DNA from: Amborella trichopoda
Taxonomy: Eukaryota > Streptophyta > Magnoliopsida > Amborellales > Amborellaceae
DNA length: 64,000 nucleotides
Reading direction: 5' to 3'
Assembly (NCBI RefSeq): GCF_000471905.2
Contig: NW_006499364.1
Span: forward strand, 7,227,335-7,291,334
Part shown: one piece after another, positions 32,582 through 43,439 of the stretch
Numbering within the stretch: the first letter of the stretch is position 1
How the letters are laid out: every line of letters starts with the position of its first letter
Translations under genes and position numbers: made by a program
The notes under the pieces: generated by a model
Seen by the model: only the letters and a program-made list of their open reading frames with translations
The model's database searches: none
Told to the model about the DNA's origin: nothing

Positions 32582-35500
32582 ATGAGCACAGAGTCACTCT
32601 CAGCTAAACCTTCTCAACAAGTTGTCACTCTGGGGAAAGCCCTCAAACTGGTAATTTCTTCTTCTTCTTCCTACAGGCAACTTCAGAGCTAACCGTAGAA
32701 AGAGAAAGTTCACAAGCATTAATGTATGTAAACTCCGAATTTTAGATATGAACTACAAAAATTCATTACTTACCAAAAGGAGAAAAACCCAAATTATTTT
32801 GGTAGTGATCTGTTGAGTATTATTGTGTACATGAGGCTAGATATTTATTCTAATATTGTATTTAAGTTCGAATCATCGTGCATTTAGAGTTGACCAATGA
32901 GTGGTGTAGAACAGTTTAATTGGAATCTCTATACCTTAAGGAAATGGGGATTGGAATTGATGCTTTGTACCTTGATTCATATACTGGTTTTGCAGGTCTC
33001 TTCAAGGTTTTAACTTTTTTTTGTTGAAAGATTAGTTGACTTTATGTGTGTGTGTGGACAAAATTAGAAACGGCCCCCCAAGTACAAAAAACAGGCTAGG
33101 GATTGCCTGTGAAACTTGTAACCTATAAGAAATAGAACAAAAAAACTGCGAGAGTGAGAAAAAAAGGAGATGGGGGGAGAGGAAAAGGGGAAGGTGTGAG
33201 AGAGATACAGGAATTCAGAAAAGGTGGAAGAGATGAACAAGAAAATCCTGGGGGAGATGTGTGATTCATGGGCCTTCTTGCAGCACCCTCCCTGGCCAGC
33301 CTATCTGCAATGCGGTTGGATGCTCTCAGTATGTGGCAAAGACAACCTTACTTCAAAGCATTTAAATATGGTCAAAAGACCGAGTTAGTCTCCATGGAGG
33401 TTGGAGGTTGAGTGGCCCTAGTGGCATCGTTGAGGTTTTAACTTTACATGATATAATGGTGGATAATGGTCAGCACAAACTAGATTACTTCTCAACCCTC
33501 AAAAAGATCTTTTGATTCCAACGGTCCAAGGTCAAATGGCTCCACTTTGGGGATCAGAACACGGGTTCTTCCATGGAATTGCGAACTGCCCCCGGGCCCC
33601 AGACCTAGGATGGCCGACCTTTACTTTCGCTTGGTCCTGGCTCATTGGTTGGGGCGCCCTTTTTCCGAAACCGAGATCTTGGCAGCCTTAGCCGACCTGG
33701 GTGAAGACAAAGCACCAGGCCTGGATGGATTCCTTGTGGCTCCCTTCAAAATTTTCTAGGAAACCTTCATACCCAAGTTTTTGGAATTCTTTGAAGAGTT
33801 CTTCCATCGGGGAATACTTCATCAAGCCATGAACACGATGTTCATTGCATTTGTTCCGAAAGTTGAAGGAGCTGAAGAACTGAAAGGCGACCGATCAATT
33901 TAGTTAAATTCCATCTACATGATTCTATCCAAAGTGCTCGCCATTAGACTCAAAGAAGTCCTTCCCTTAGGAATATCTTTCTCCCAGAGTGCCTTCATCA
34001 AAGAAAGGCAAATTCTGGATGGGTACTGGTGGCGCATGAATGCCTACATTCTATGTACCTAGCCAAACAATCGAGCCTTATCTTCACGATTGATGGGGAA
34101 AAGGTGTATGACCATGTCGATTGGTCGATACTTGACGAGACCATGGCTCGTATGGGGTTTGGGGAGCGATAGAGAAAGTGGATGAGAGGTTGCTATTCCA
34201 TTCTCTTTTCTCAGTGCTAATTAATGGAGCCTTGAAATGCTACTTTCCTTCTTCTAGGGGTCTCCGGTAGGGAGATCGCCTTTCACCCTTCCTATTTGCA
34301 ATTGCAGTTGACGTTTTTAGCCAGTCTATCTCCTGTATGTACCAGTTGGGCCTTCTCTCTAGCTTCAAAAGCAGCCCTAGGGGCCCAATGGTATATCATC
34401 TACAGTACGCTGACAACACCCTCGTCTTCATAGATCCTGCTCTGCAGGAAATTGAGACACTGCCATCTTCCTAAAATGCTTCAAATTTGCCATAGGGTTC
34501 AAAGTCGACATGGAGAAATCCAAGATGATCGGAGTAGTACTCACCTCTTTTGAGTTTAGAAGCCTCATCCCTTACTGGGAGTGCAAAGTGGAAGACCTTC
34601 CTACGAGTTACCTGGGCATGCTGCTGGACCTAAAAAAACCCACTGTGTGGGTTATTTGGACCAAAAGAAACGCGAGGATCTTCCGAGGATCCAAGTGCGA
34701 AGCCCCGGCTTTGTTTCAAACAATCACAGCCCTGGTCATTTTTTGGGCTTCAAACCACAAGGCCTTCAAAGGCATCGAGGCTTGTACGTTCTTACAACAT
34801 TGGAAAAATATCCTTCACACCCAAATTCCTCTGATCTCTAGATCCTGCGACTGGTGCCCTCCTCCGCCAAGCCTCATTAAACTCACTTTCGACAGGTGTT
34901 CCCTTGGTAACTCTAGGCCAGCAAGTGTGGCATGGGTCTTTCGAGACCACCACGGCCATATCCTCACCTCGTTCTCTAGATACATAGGCCACACATACTC
35001 CTGGCTAGTTGAATGCATGGCACTCCTCTCTGGCCTCAAGATGTTTGACCCCATGTGGGGCCAAACATTATAACTTGAGACACCCAAAACATTATAACTT
35101 GGGCAGCAGGCCTAGTTCCTCCTCCTTGATACCTCGCCTTGATTTATGATGAGATTATGCACTCTAGCAGGTCTATGGACATCTTATGGAGGCATACTTG
35201 GAGGGAATCAAATGCCCTAGTGGACCAACTCGCTAAAGATAGAGCGTCCTCAAGCGCCTCAGATCCATGAGAGCTCGTTTTTTGCCCTGCTGGCCTCCTC
35301 GCACTCCCTCTTAAGACTTTCGGACCATTTTGTATTTTGGGCTTCTCACGGTTTTATATAAGCTCTATGATGGACAACTATTATAAGCCCTACCCAATTT
35401 TTGTATAGGACTACCCTCTATGGGGAAGTTATTTTTTGCCGAGTGGCCCAACCTGTAGGCTCCCTCATTGAAGCTATGTAATATTTACTCCTTTTAAACT

Positions 35501-38500
35501 ACAGTTAACAATTTCAAAAAAAAGAAATGGTCAACATCATGCTTTTGACTTGACCCTTCAACCAATAAGTTTTCTTGCATTCTTTTCTTGTTGGAGAAAT
35601 CTACTAGGCTATTTCTTACCCAAAAAAAAGAAAGTAAAAAGAAAAAAGTAAAGTCTTGTATACATATCATCACTGAGACTTCTGAATGCTCAAATTTTTA
35701 GAACTTTTCTTTAATTTATAACTTTTTATGCATGTTTTGTTATAATGAGACAACTGCATTATTGTAGTCTATTTACTGCTGGTCTTAGGTAACTAAAAGG
35801 TGAGTTATTGTGCAAAATCAATTGTAAGAAGGCATGAGCATTGCTCTTGAACACATAAGCAACTGTCAATTAGTTCTCATTCTCATTTTACTTTCCATTT
35901 TCAAGTTAGGCTTTCTTTTTTTCTAAATGTGATGTTTCTCAATTTACTGAAAACAGTGCTTGAAAAAGGAATTGCATAAACTCAGTTGGATTTGACCATG
36001 AAAAATCGATGGACCTGGTATTTATTTCTGTGCTAGACTTAGATGAAGTTTAGAGCGAATTCATCTTAACATGGAATAGCGTCTATGGACCTGGTTTTGG
36101 GTGAATGGATAGACTCTGAATCCCTGCTGGATTTGAGGATACCAGGCCTTTGAAATTTGAATCATGATTTCTAGGTTACTAGAACCTCCCGTAAGGTCAC
36201 TTGTTGAGTCTTGACTTCGAGTGGATTGGAGTGCATATGCCTTTGAAGTGTTAACTATAGGTTACGTAGAACCTCCTGTTGCAGTTGCTGTTCTGCTTTT
36301 GAATCCGAGGATTTCAACTTGGCTTGCAGCTTGAAACTTTGCTTGCCTTCTTTCTTTTAATGGAGGCATTTAGATGCTGGAACTGTTTTTCTCCCAGGTC
36401 CTCTTTTGTAAGTATTCTGTAGAACCAAAGTTGGTCCAATAGATAAAACTCTACCCACTCTCCAGTAAATGTACCTGGTTTTTCTTCATGATATATATTG
36501 GTTTTTCTTCATGATATATATTTTTTAAAATGTTATTACTGTCGCAAAATTGACCAAATCTATGTTTATGATGTTTCTATTTTTCAGTAAACCATGCCTA
36601 TTACCATTTATTTGGGATTGTTTGCCTTATCTCTCATGCAGTAGTTTATTTATTTGATATTCAGAAATGTGATGAAAGCTTGACAATGCTTATTTTGCCA
36701 TTTGATTATCAGTTCTCAATGTTAACAGTCATTATTTCATGAGCTCTTGGTACTGCATTTCTCTTTCTTGCATTAAGATTTAGATTTAAGAAAATGGTAA
36801 CTATTTTTGGTGTAACATGTTTTCTATCATGATTCAAAATTATGAGAAGAAAATGAAGTGATAAGTGGGCTTGTACTTTACATTTTGCATCTTGATTCAT
36901 TTGTAGGCGGAAGGATGGGTCAAGAATATGTGTGGATCGGATGCCGATGACTCACTGTTTCCTGATGTTTAAAGTCGGCCAGCCAGGTGCCTTATGAATC
37001 ATACTTTTAAATTTTACCTCTCTTTCTCCTTGGCTCTCTCAGTTTGTATGACTAGCATGCACACATATTTAAACTCCTCTCTATCTAGAACCATGAGATT
37101 AAGCTAAAACTTGATATGTTCAAGCATCACAATCTCTACTATCTCTTCTCTTTTCTTTTTTTAAGAAGAGCTTTACATATATGCCCAACAAAATTGTGGG
37201 GTCTGAGGTAAAGAGTGACTTCGGTCATTGTTGGGGTTATGATTCCAATGTGTCCCCTAGAAGGATGACAAAACAGATCCTTGGCTATCCCAAAAGACAC
37301 CCCTGTCTACCAGGTTTCCGAAAGAACACCCATCGTTTTTAACTTGATTGAGCCTAACTCTGGGGATCCAGTGATATGATCTTCTATGGCGGCTCCGGAT
37401 GAACCATGTAGTAATAATATCCCAATTCAATGGGAACCCGCTACCAGGGTTTCTGAAAGAACACCCATCGTTTTTAACTTGATTGAGCCTAACTCTGGGG
37501 GATCCAGTGATAAGATCTTCTATGGAAGCTCTGGATGAACCATGTAGTAGTAGTATCCCAATTCAGCAGGAACCTCGCAGGAAGATGCTAACTGTCTTCC
37601 TCTGGAGATTCTAGCTTTTCTCTCTTTTGAAACCCTAAAGAACCCACCTGTCCCACTCCTTGTCCTCCACAGGGTCCATGTGTGATCAACTGGTTTCATC
37701 ACGGGTGCTTATCAACACAGATGCAATCCTAAATAAGGATTTGTCGAAGAACTGTTCCGACGAATCAACAGTTTTTGCTTTCTAAAGTAGTTTGTTCCAT
37801 CATTAGGTTTCACCTTCCCTAAACAAAGGAAATTGCCTCCTCTTTGCATCAGTGTCCGCAATGTTATCCCTGATTCAGGTCTTCCATTCTACCACTTTTC
37901 CCATATGCTCTGTAGTCATTCTTTATCATTCCTCTCATGTTTTAAGCTATCAACATTTCAAGATATAATAGTAAATCGAGCTTCTTACAAATTCTAAACC
38001 CCACCCGCCCTTGGATTCCATGATCTCTTTCTCCCATTAATTCCTTGAACCCATAAACCTCCAATCACATGAATTCCAACCTTTATGGACTTAGAACATG
38101 TTAGTATACTACCTCACAGGGTCGCCCCATTTTAACGAACAGACTTTGTGTATGGTGAAGCACAAGCTGGCAAAGGGCTCTTTAAGAATATAAAGAAAAG
38201 TTATACTCCCCCAACCTTGGAAATGTGAAAGTGGCCGAACCTTGTCATGACTGTCTAGACTTGGTTGCTTTATACGCCTTTATTAAGTTCTCACTGCATA
38301 GAAAGAAAAGAAAATGAATCAAAGGACAAACAAATCTGAAAACTATAATCTAGTTTCTAATGTTTTTGCCTTCGTATGTGGGGAAAACAATTGAAAATTT
38401 TTTGGCGTGTATTATACATCTGAATTCTGTGAACATGGGACATGTGCTTTGTTAGCTTTAAAATAAATCCATGGGTGACATGACATGGCCCTGGAACAAT

Positions 38501-39097
38501 TTCCAAAATTTTAATTCTTCAACCATATAGAGCCAGTGAAGTAATTTATGCTACAAGATCAAATTACTTACTAAATTCTTTCCAAACTACTAAGTCCTTC
38601 CCAATTTCTTTTTTGCTATTGTCAACATCCTTACTATTCCATTCATGAAGAAGACGTCTTGATTTCTCATACCACTTCATTGATGTTGGTTGTTAGTACT
38701 TTTTTTTACTCTGGAAATATTTCTCCCATCTTCACGCCTTACTTTTCCTGTCTATCATTTCCTTTGGGTTTTGTTTTATTGTAACAGTTCTGGACTAATT
38801 GAATATTTCACTCATTCTAGGCTTGGACTGGGTGCTAAGTACATACCCCATTCAAAAGCGGTTGCAATAACTGACCCCCTTGAGAGAAAACTTCATGCCA
38901 AACTGGTCTCTGCAAAAGCTCGAAATGAAAGAGACAATGTCGAACAAGACCAGAATTCTAAAGGTGTCAAAGATGATGATGACAATGAGGAAGATTTAGA
39001 AAACAGAAACAATGCGATTTGTAAGAAAGGCACAGGAGTTTGGGCTGAGTTTTTGCAGGGAAGGAATTCGAGTGGGAAACAGAGGAAGAGAAGATGA
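32582..39097 (+). CDS. Conserved small basic protein gene, three coding exons, with an in-frame stop
   Basis: Exon 1 coding 32582-32650 (23 codons, MSTESLSAKPSQQVVTLGKA..., phase 0, donor GT at 32651). Exon 2 36907-36986 (after ttgtag; starts AEGWVKNMCGSDADDSLFPD; donor GT at 36987). Exon 3 38821-39097 (after ttctag; RLGLGAKYIPHSKA, then DPLERKLHAKLVSAKARN, an acidic KDDDDNEEDLE run, and a basic end GKQRKRR before TGA). Phases join exactly (0, then 2/1), giving 141 codons. I recall similar plant proteins with the GWVKNM and LGLGAKY blocks but not their function. The basic tail suggests the nucleus. Codon 45 (36970-36972) is TAA between FPDV and SRPAR, so as written the protein stops at 44 residues. 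That could be a real nonsense change, a sequencing error, or a pseudogene. Intron 1 (4.26 kb) holds two LINE fragments; intron 2 (1.83 kb) a 134-bp duplication. The 3' UTR probably reaches about 39260. Confidence 0.75.
33283..33410 (-). pseudogene. LINE-type RNase H C-terminal fragment
   Basis: The minus strand reads LCHILRASNRIADRLAREGA, the end of the plant LINE (RVT_3 family) RNase H domain with its conserved 'N-x-AD-LA' motif. Purine/pyrimidine-rich possible 3' UTR continues to about 33040. It is opposite in orientation to the next LINE and so a separate insertion. Confidence 0.6.
33470..35530 (+). pseudogene. L1-type LINE remnant (RT plus RNase H), internally deleted
   Basis: Domain order on the plus strand: a pre-RT segment QRSKVKWLHFGDQNTG (about 33517); RT start DKAPGLDGF (about 33708); SQSAFIKERQILDGY (about 33990); the catalytic box as QYADNT at about 34402, where the family has YADD, so the second Asp is Asn; then LPTSYLGMLL (about 34593). 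Next comes a jump that deletes the usual downstream region straight to VWVIWTKRNARIFRG (about 34648), and RNase H with LIKLTFDRCS, WVFRDHHGHI, ECMALLSGLK and, after a break, ESNALVDQLAKD (about 35205). Several stops and frameshifts make it inactive. An A-rich end lies at 35515-35524. It sits in intron 1 of the host gene in the same orientation. Confidence 0.85.
37307..37575. repeat. 134-bp tandem duplication in intron 2
   Basis: Copies begin at 37307 and 37441 and share gaaagaacacccatcgtttt, 'gattgagcctaactctgggg', gatccagtgata and 'gatgaaccatgtagta'. The two differ at only a few positions. No function is evident. Confidence 0.85.
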
Positions 39098-39699
39098 GCA
39101 GAAAGTCCAGGCTGCTGGCTAGAACTTCCGATTGGATGTGAAGCTGGCTGAACTTTAGTTGTAAAGTGAGTGAGAGGGAGAGATCATGTATGTCTAATGA
39201 CCTAGCAAATTTCTAGCCCTTTTCAAATTTTTACTGTTAATTATCAATTTTTAATGTTTGCTTGAATGAATAGTGGAGCAGACCAAGCTGTGCTGTACTT
39301 TTCTCCTAAAGGGTACAGAGAATTGTGCATCTCTTCCATTTCACTGTTTATATCACTCCTCTGGATGTACATATTGCAAAGTACATGTTTTAGGTGGGGA
39401 GGCAAAGCTTCAAGCAAGATTAGAGAAGGTTCATGGGAAAAGGACAAAACCCCCATCCCTAAAATTATAATCCCAAATTAATCAAATAACTCTTTTGTCT
39501 GATAAATATCTCATAGAATCCCTTAAGTTGAAAAAAAAAAAAAAAATGTTGAACTCCCTCCTTACTTTTTCTTTTGTTCAAATTACAGAATTTACCACCC
39601 TTTTTTTTTCTCCTTAATCACCCTGCCATCTAAATCTTAGAAAAATTCTCCTTCCTCACTTGTGGACTTCTTTCTCCCTCTCTTTCTAGCAACTTTTCT

Positions 39700-39745
39700 T
39701 GAATATATATAATTTTATTATATTATATATTATATTATATATAAA
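39700..39745. repeat. TA-rich palindromic run
   Basis: Alternating attatat/atataat blocks form an imperfect palindrome. 39270-40555 otherwise holds AT-rich sequence without recognised genes. Confidence 0.6.
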
Positions 39746-40556
39746 ACATGAGCAGGTTCGTATTAGTGTCAAGAAAGAAATTCATCTTAGCTTTGGAGTT
39801 TGGTTAGGATAGAAAATAAAGAGAACTAGGTTAGGTTCCGATTACAAGTGGTTTACCCATGTGTCCATCAATAAATAGATAAAAAGATAAGTTCATTACA
39901 TGAGTTCATTCATTATTGCATATAAATGGAATTAAGGCTAACAAAATGGTATAAAAGTTGATCTTATGTGCTCAAGGGTGTATGATCTCTTACTACAAAC
40001 TTTTACTAAGAATTCAAAATTTAAATATTTTCCTTTTAAATTGCATTTTTTTAAATAGATCATCATATATAGCATTTATAAAACACTATTAATAAATATT
40101 TTGTTGATGGATCCAGCATAACTTTTTAAAAATGTACTTTAACATCCTCTTGGGAGTAGTGTTCAAGCAATAAATGAACTTATATTGTAAAAGACAATAC
40201 TTTACTTATCTTTATAAGTATAAAGTATTTTATTTTATTTTATATTTTATTGTTATTATCAAATTGATTCATTATTAAAAATCATTTCTTTTGTATTTGT
40301 CACCAACCTATAGTAAAAATGTCACTTTATTGTATGTTCCCTCACTTGCTATATGAGCTCTCAACTAAAAACCACATCTAATTTTTTAAAACAATTTTTA
40401 ACATTTTTATTTTCAAATACTCATAATATCATACATGCAATAAATTTCTTTTAAATCCATAAATGCTATTATATCTACTTCATGAGGGATCATAAACACA
40501 ACGTGTTCCTAAGGGAGCAACAGGAAACAATATTTTTAACTCAAGATGTTTGAACC

Positions 40557-40867
40557 AACATTAAAGGGTGCGGTTTGTATAGAACCTAGGCTTTAAACAA
40601 TCAAATTAGAGCCTACCCTTAAATAGTGTCGACAAATGTGGTTTCAATATTGGAAATCTTTGTGATAGTCTAAAAATGCATTACAAAATACACTATTTCC
40701 AAAACTTAAAATCCATTTTTTTTCTCATGCCCATGCATCTTGATGTCGATGATCAATTTGAAGATACTTGGGAATAAAAATAACCTCTCTTAGCGAAAAG
40801 TTTTAGGGTCGGCTATAATTTGATGGTTTAGAGCCTCGGTTCTATATAAACTTTTCCCAACATTAAA
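40557..40867. mobile_element. MITE family A, complete copy with 9-bp TSD
   Basis: Element 40566-40858 (293 bp). The left end gggtgcggtttgtatagaac and the inverse of the right end gggaaaagtttatatagaac continue as about 55-bp TIRs with 'ggct-taaac-atcaaatta'. Perfect 9-bp duplication aacattaaa at 40557-40565 and 40859-40867. A 9-bp TSD with long TIRs indicates the Mutator superfamily. Confidence 0.9.
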
Positions 40868-41260
40868 TACTCGAAGGGAAAAGTTTATATAAGGATGCAA
40901 CCTTAAAATGTAGAACTACGGATGCACCTCAAAAATCCATTGGTAAAGGTTTTTTTAATGTTGAAAAACCCTGTAATTGAGATGTATGACTATGAAAGAA
41001 AAAGGATTTCAGCACTAAAATGGTGCATCTTACCACACATTATCTAGACCGTCTATTTTCAAGATTTTCATATGTTTATAGATCTACTTGATTTTAATCA
41101 TTTTTGGAGTTTAAAAGTTTATATTAGATTTGAAAATAGATTTTGAGATAATCTTAAGAATATTTTAGATCAAAATTATATGTTAAGATAAAATTTGAAG
41201 GTGCGCCTTAAATGGATTGTTTAAAGTTGCAACCTTATGAAAACCACACCCATACTAAAA
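40867..41260. mobile_element. MITE family A, second complete copy
   Basis: Element 40876-41251 (376 bp), beginning gggaaaagtttatataagga; the inverse of its right end is gggtgtggttttcataaggt. Flanking 9-mers atactcgaa and atactaaaa agree at 7 of 9 positions, so this insertion looks older. It shares its end bases with the previous element, only 17 bp away. Confidence 0.75.
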
Positions 41261-41489
41261 TCCTACATTCCACAAAATAACCAATATGTTTTTACTAAAG
41301 ATAATATTCTACTTACTATTTTTTAATAGAGTACGTTTCTTAAATACTATAAATTAGTAAAAGGAGCACAATAAAATTTGATTTTTATAAGAAACATCCA
41401 TTTTTTGAAAATTTAACTCATATGGACACGGTTTCTATGAGTCCACAAACTCACATGTAGATATGCGGGCCCCTTAATAATGTATTTTT

Positions 41490-41660
41490 GAAATGGAATT
41501 TGATCCTAATTTTTAGGAAATATATAATTTTTAATATGGAGATTATTAATCTATAAAAATAAATAAATTTTAAAAACTAGAAATGATATTTTTAGAGAAA
41601 ATATTTGAATCATTAATTTTACTTTTTATTTGGAGGACTGTTTATAAGACCCCATTTTGG
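41490..41660. repeat. Dispersed AT-rich repeat family B, copy 3
   Basis: Carries 'cctaatttttaggaaatatataat', a gagattattaatctataaaa-like block and a ttgaatcattaattttac block in the order of 2690-2960 and 13690-13960. 41261-42845 otherwise shows AT-rich sequence only. Confidence 0.35.
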
Positions 41661-42845
41661 TGGATGGTGCAACAGGTGCGGCCTTGGATGAACCAAACAT
41701 TTTTCCAATTCATATAAATAATAATTTCTCTTTATGAGCCTAAATTGAAGAAAAAGGGTCAAATTTTCAAAAAGATTAATTTAAACTCAATAAAATTATA
41801 ATTATATAAAAAAAATAGATTTTGAGGAATTAGTTTAGTTTGTAACTAATTTCATGACTAAAATACTTTCTAATCTTTGCCAAAATGATCAAACACGTAA
41901 ATAAACATGTTACAAATATATTTCTTATGTTTTTAGTTTTTTTATAGTTTTTTGAAATTTTTTAAGATCCCCAAATTGATACAAATTGGGTATCTGACGG
42001 ATACAAATTGAGTGGGTGGCACAACATAGTGCTACCATATAAATGTCATATTATACTGGTATAAAATTAATTAAAGTCAAACTTACAATTTAATCTAAAA
42101 AAAACACAATAAAGAACTTCCTTTTTTTAAATTTTTAGGCCATATAACACTCATGACCATTTAAACTCCATAATAAAACAATAGATCTAGTTCAAATAAA
42201 TCCTACATTCATATTAACTTCTTTACGATAAATTTTACATTAAAAAAAGTGGGTAGCACAACATAATGCCACGACAAAAATGATGCATTACACTGTTCGA
42301 AGCAGTAGTTTACTTAAAATTAATAGAAAGACTTACCACCAATCTTTGACGGGTATCCAAATGGAGTTGGTGATCCCGTATGCAATACTAAATGACATTT
42401 TGTGGATGCATGTACTTTAAGGAATAAAAAGATGTACTCCAAGGAGAATCAATAGGTGAAATTTTTAGTAAAAATCGTATTGAATAGATTAGCTATGCAC
42501 TGCTGGGTGACTAATTCATTGGTGTAGGATAGCCCCAAGTTATTTTAAAGGATCTAAAACTACCTCCATTGGTTTTCATACATATTAATTTACTCTTTAA
42601 GAGTTTTTTTTCACCTAAAAGAACTCTAAATAAGATCATAGAGCTTGGTTGAAGATAAAAAATACATATTTAGAGAGAGAAAAACTGATAGAGTGATATT
42701 CCAGTTGTAAAAGATGTATGTAGTTATAGAGAGAGAAAAAGCACATGGTTAGAAACAAAGAACTTAAATAAATAACATGTTCAACATGTTATTACAGATA
42801 AAAAACATACGGTTAGAGAATTAACAAATATATTTGGAGTTATAT

Positions 42846-42874
42846 CACATGCGGAGCACGTGCACTCTACTAGT
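42846..42874 (+). other. Canonical Helitron 3' terminus
   Basis: Hairpin cacatgc-gga-gcacgtg (42846-42862, one wobble pair), seven bases, CTAG (42870-42873), then T. This is the standard 3' signature of plant Helitrons, which insert between A and T. I could not fix the 5' TC end, so the element's size is unknown. Confidence 0.65.
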
Positions 42875-43439
42875 GTATATACTCTTGTGATCCTCGTAAG
42901 GTAAAACAGATCACCAACTTGACTTTTATGATGAGGTTATTAGAAAAAAAAAAAAAATTCTATAACTTAGATAATGAAAAAGTAAAAGAGGAAGTTAAAC
43001 ATCCTTTTTTGTTTAACTTGAGGGGTTTTATGGGCTTCTTTTCATATTAGGAGATTATTTGGGATAATAATTTTAGAGAGGGGCTATTCGTCTTTTTCCC
43101 AAGTTTCTTCCTCCGTTGGACCCTCGGAGGTGTGTGGATATAGAGAGCTCTAAAATGTGGTTCATATGAGTGAGCGTCCTCTCATAGAAGCAATTATGCA
43201 GCAGATTTCCAGTCTATTGTCGATTTTTACAGCATGGGTGCACCATAAATGGACAATTCACAAATCAGATCTAGAAACTTGTTTGGAAGTTAAAACTTCA
43301 ATAGCAGAGGCTTTGGATACCTCTTTTCTTGATTTTTGATGATAAAGTTGAGTGGTCTCTCTCTCTCAAATTGTATTGAAAACAGTGTAACTCATCTTTT
43401 ATTTTTGTGTAACCGAGTACAATTATAACATTCCTCCTA

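Noticed and set aside
43157-43339. 60-codon plus-strand frame just before the LINE
   Set aside because: No recognisable family and no upstream or downstream exon; kept out for lack of support.
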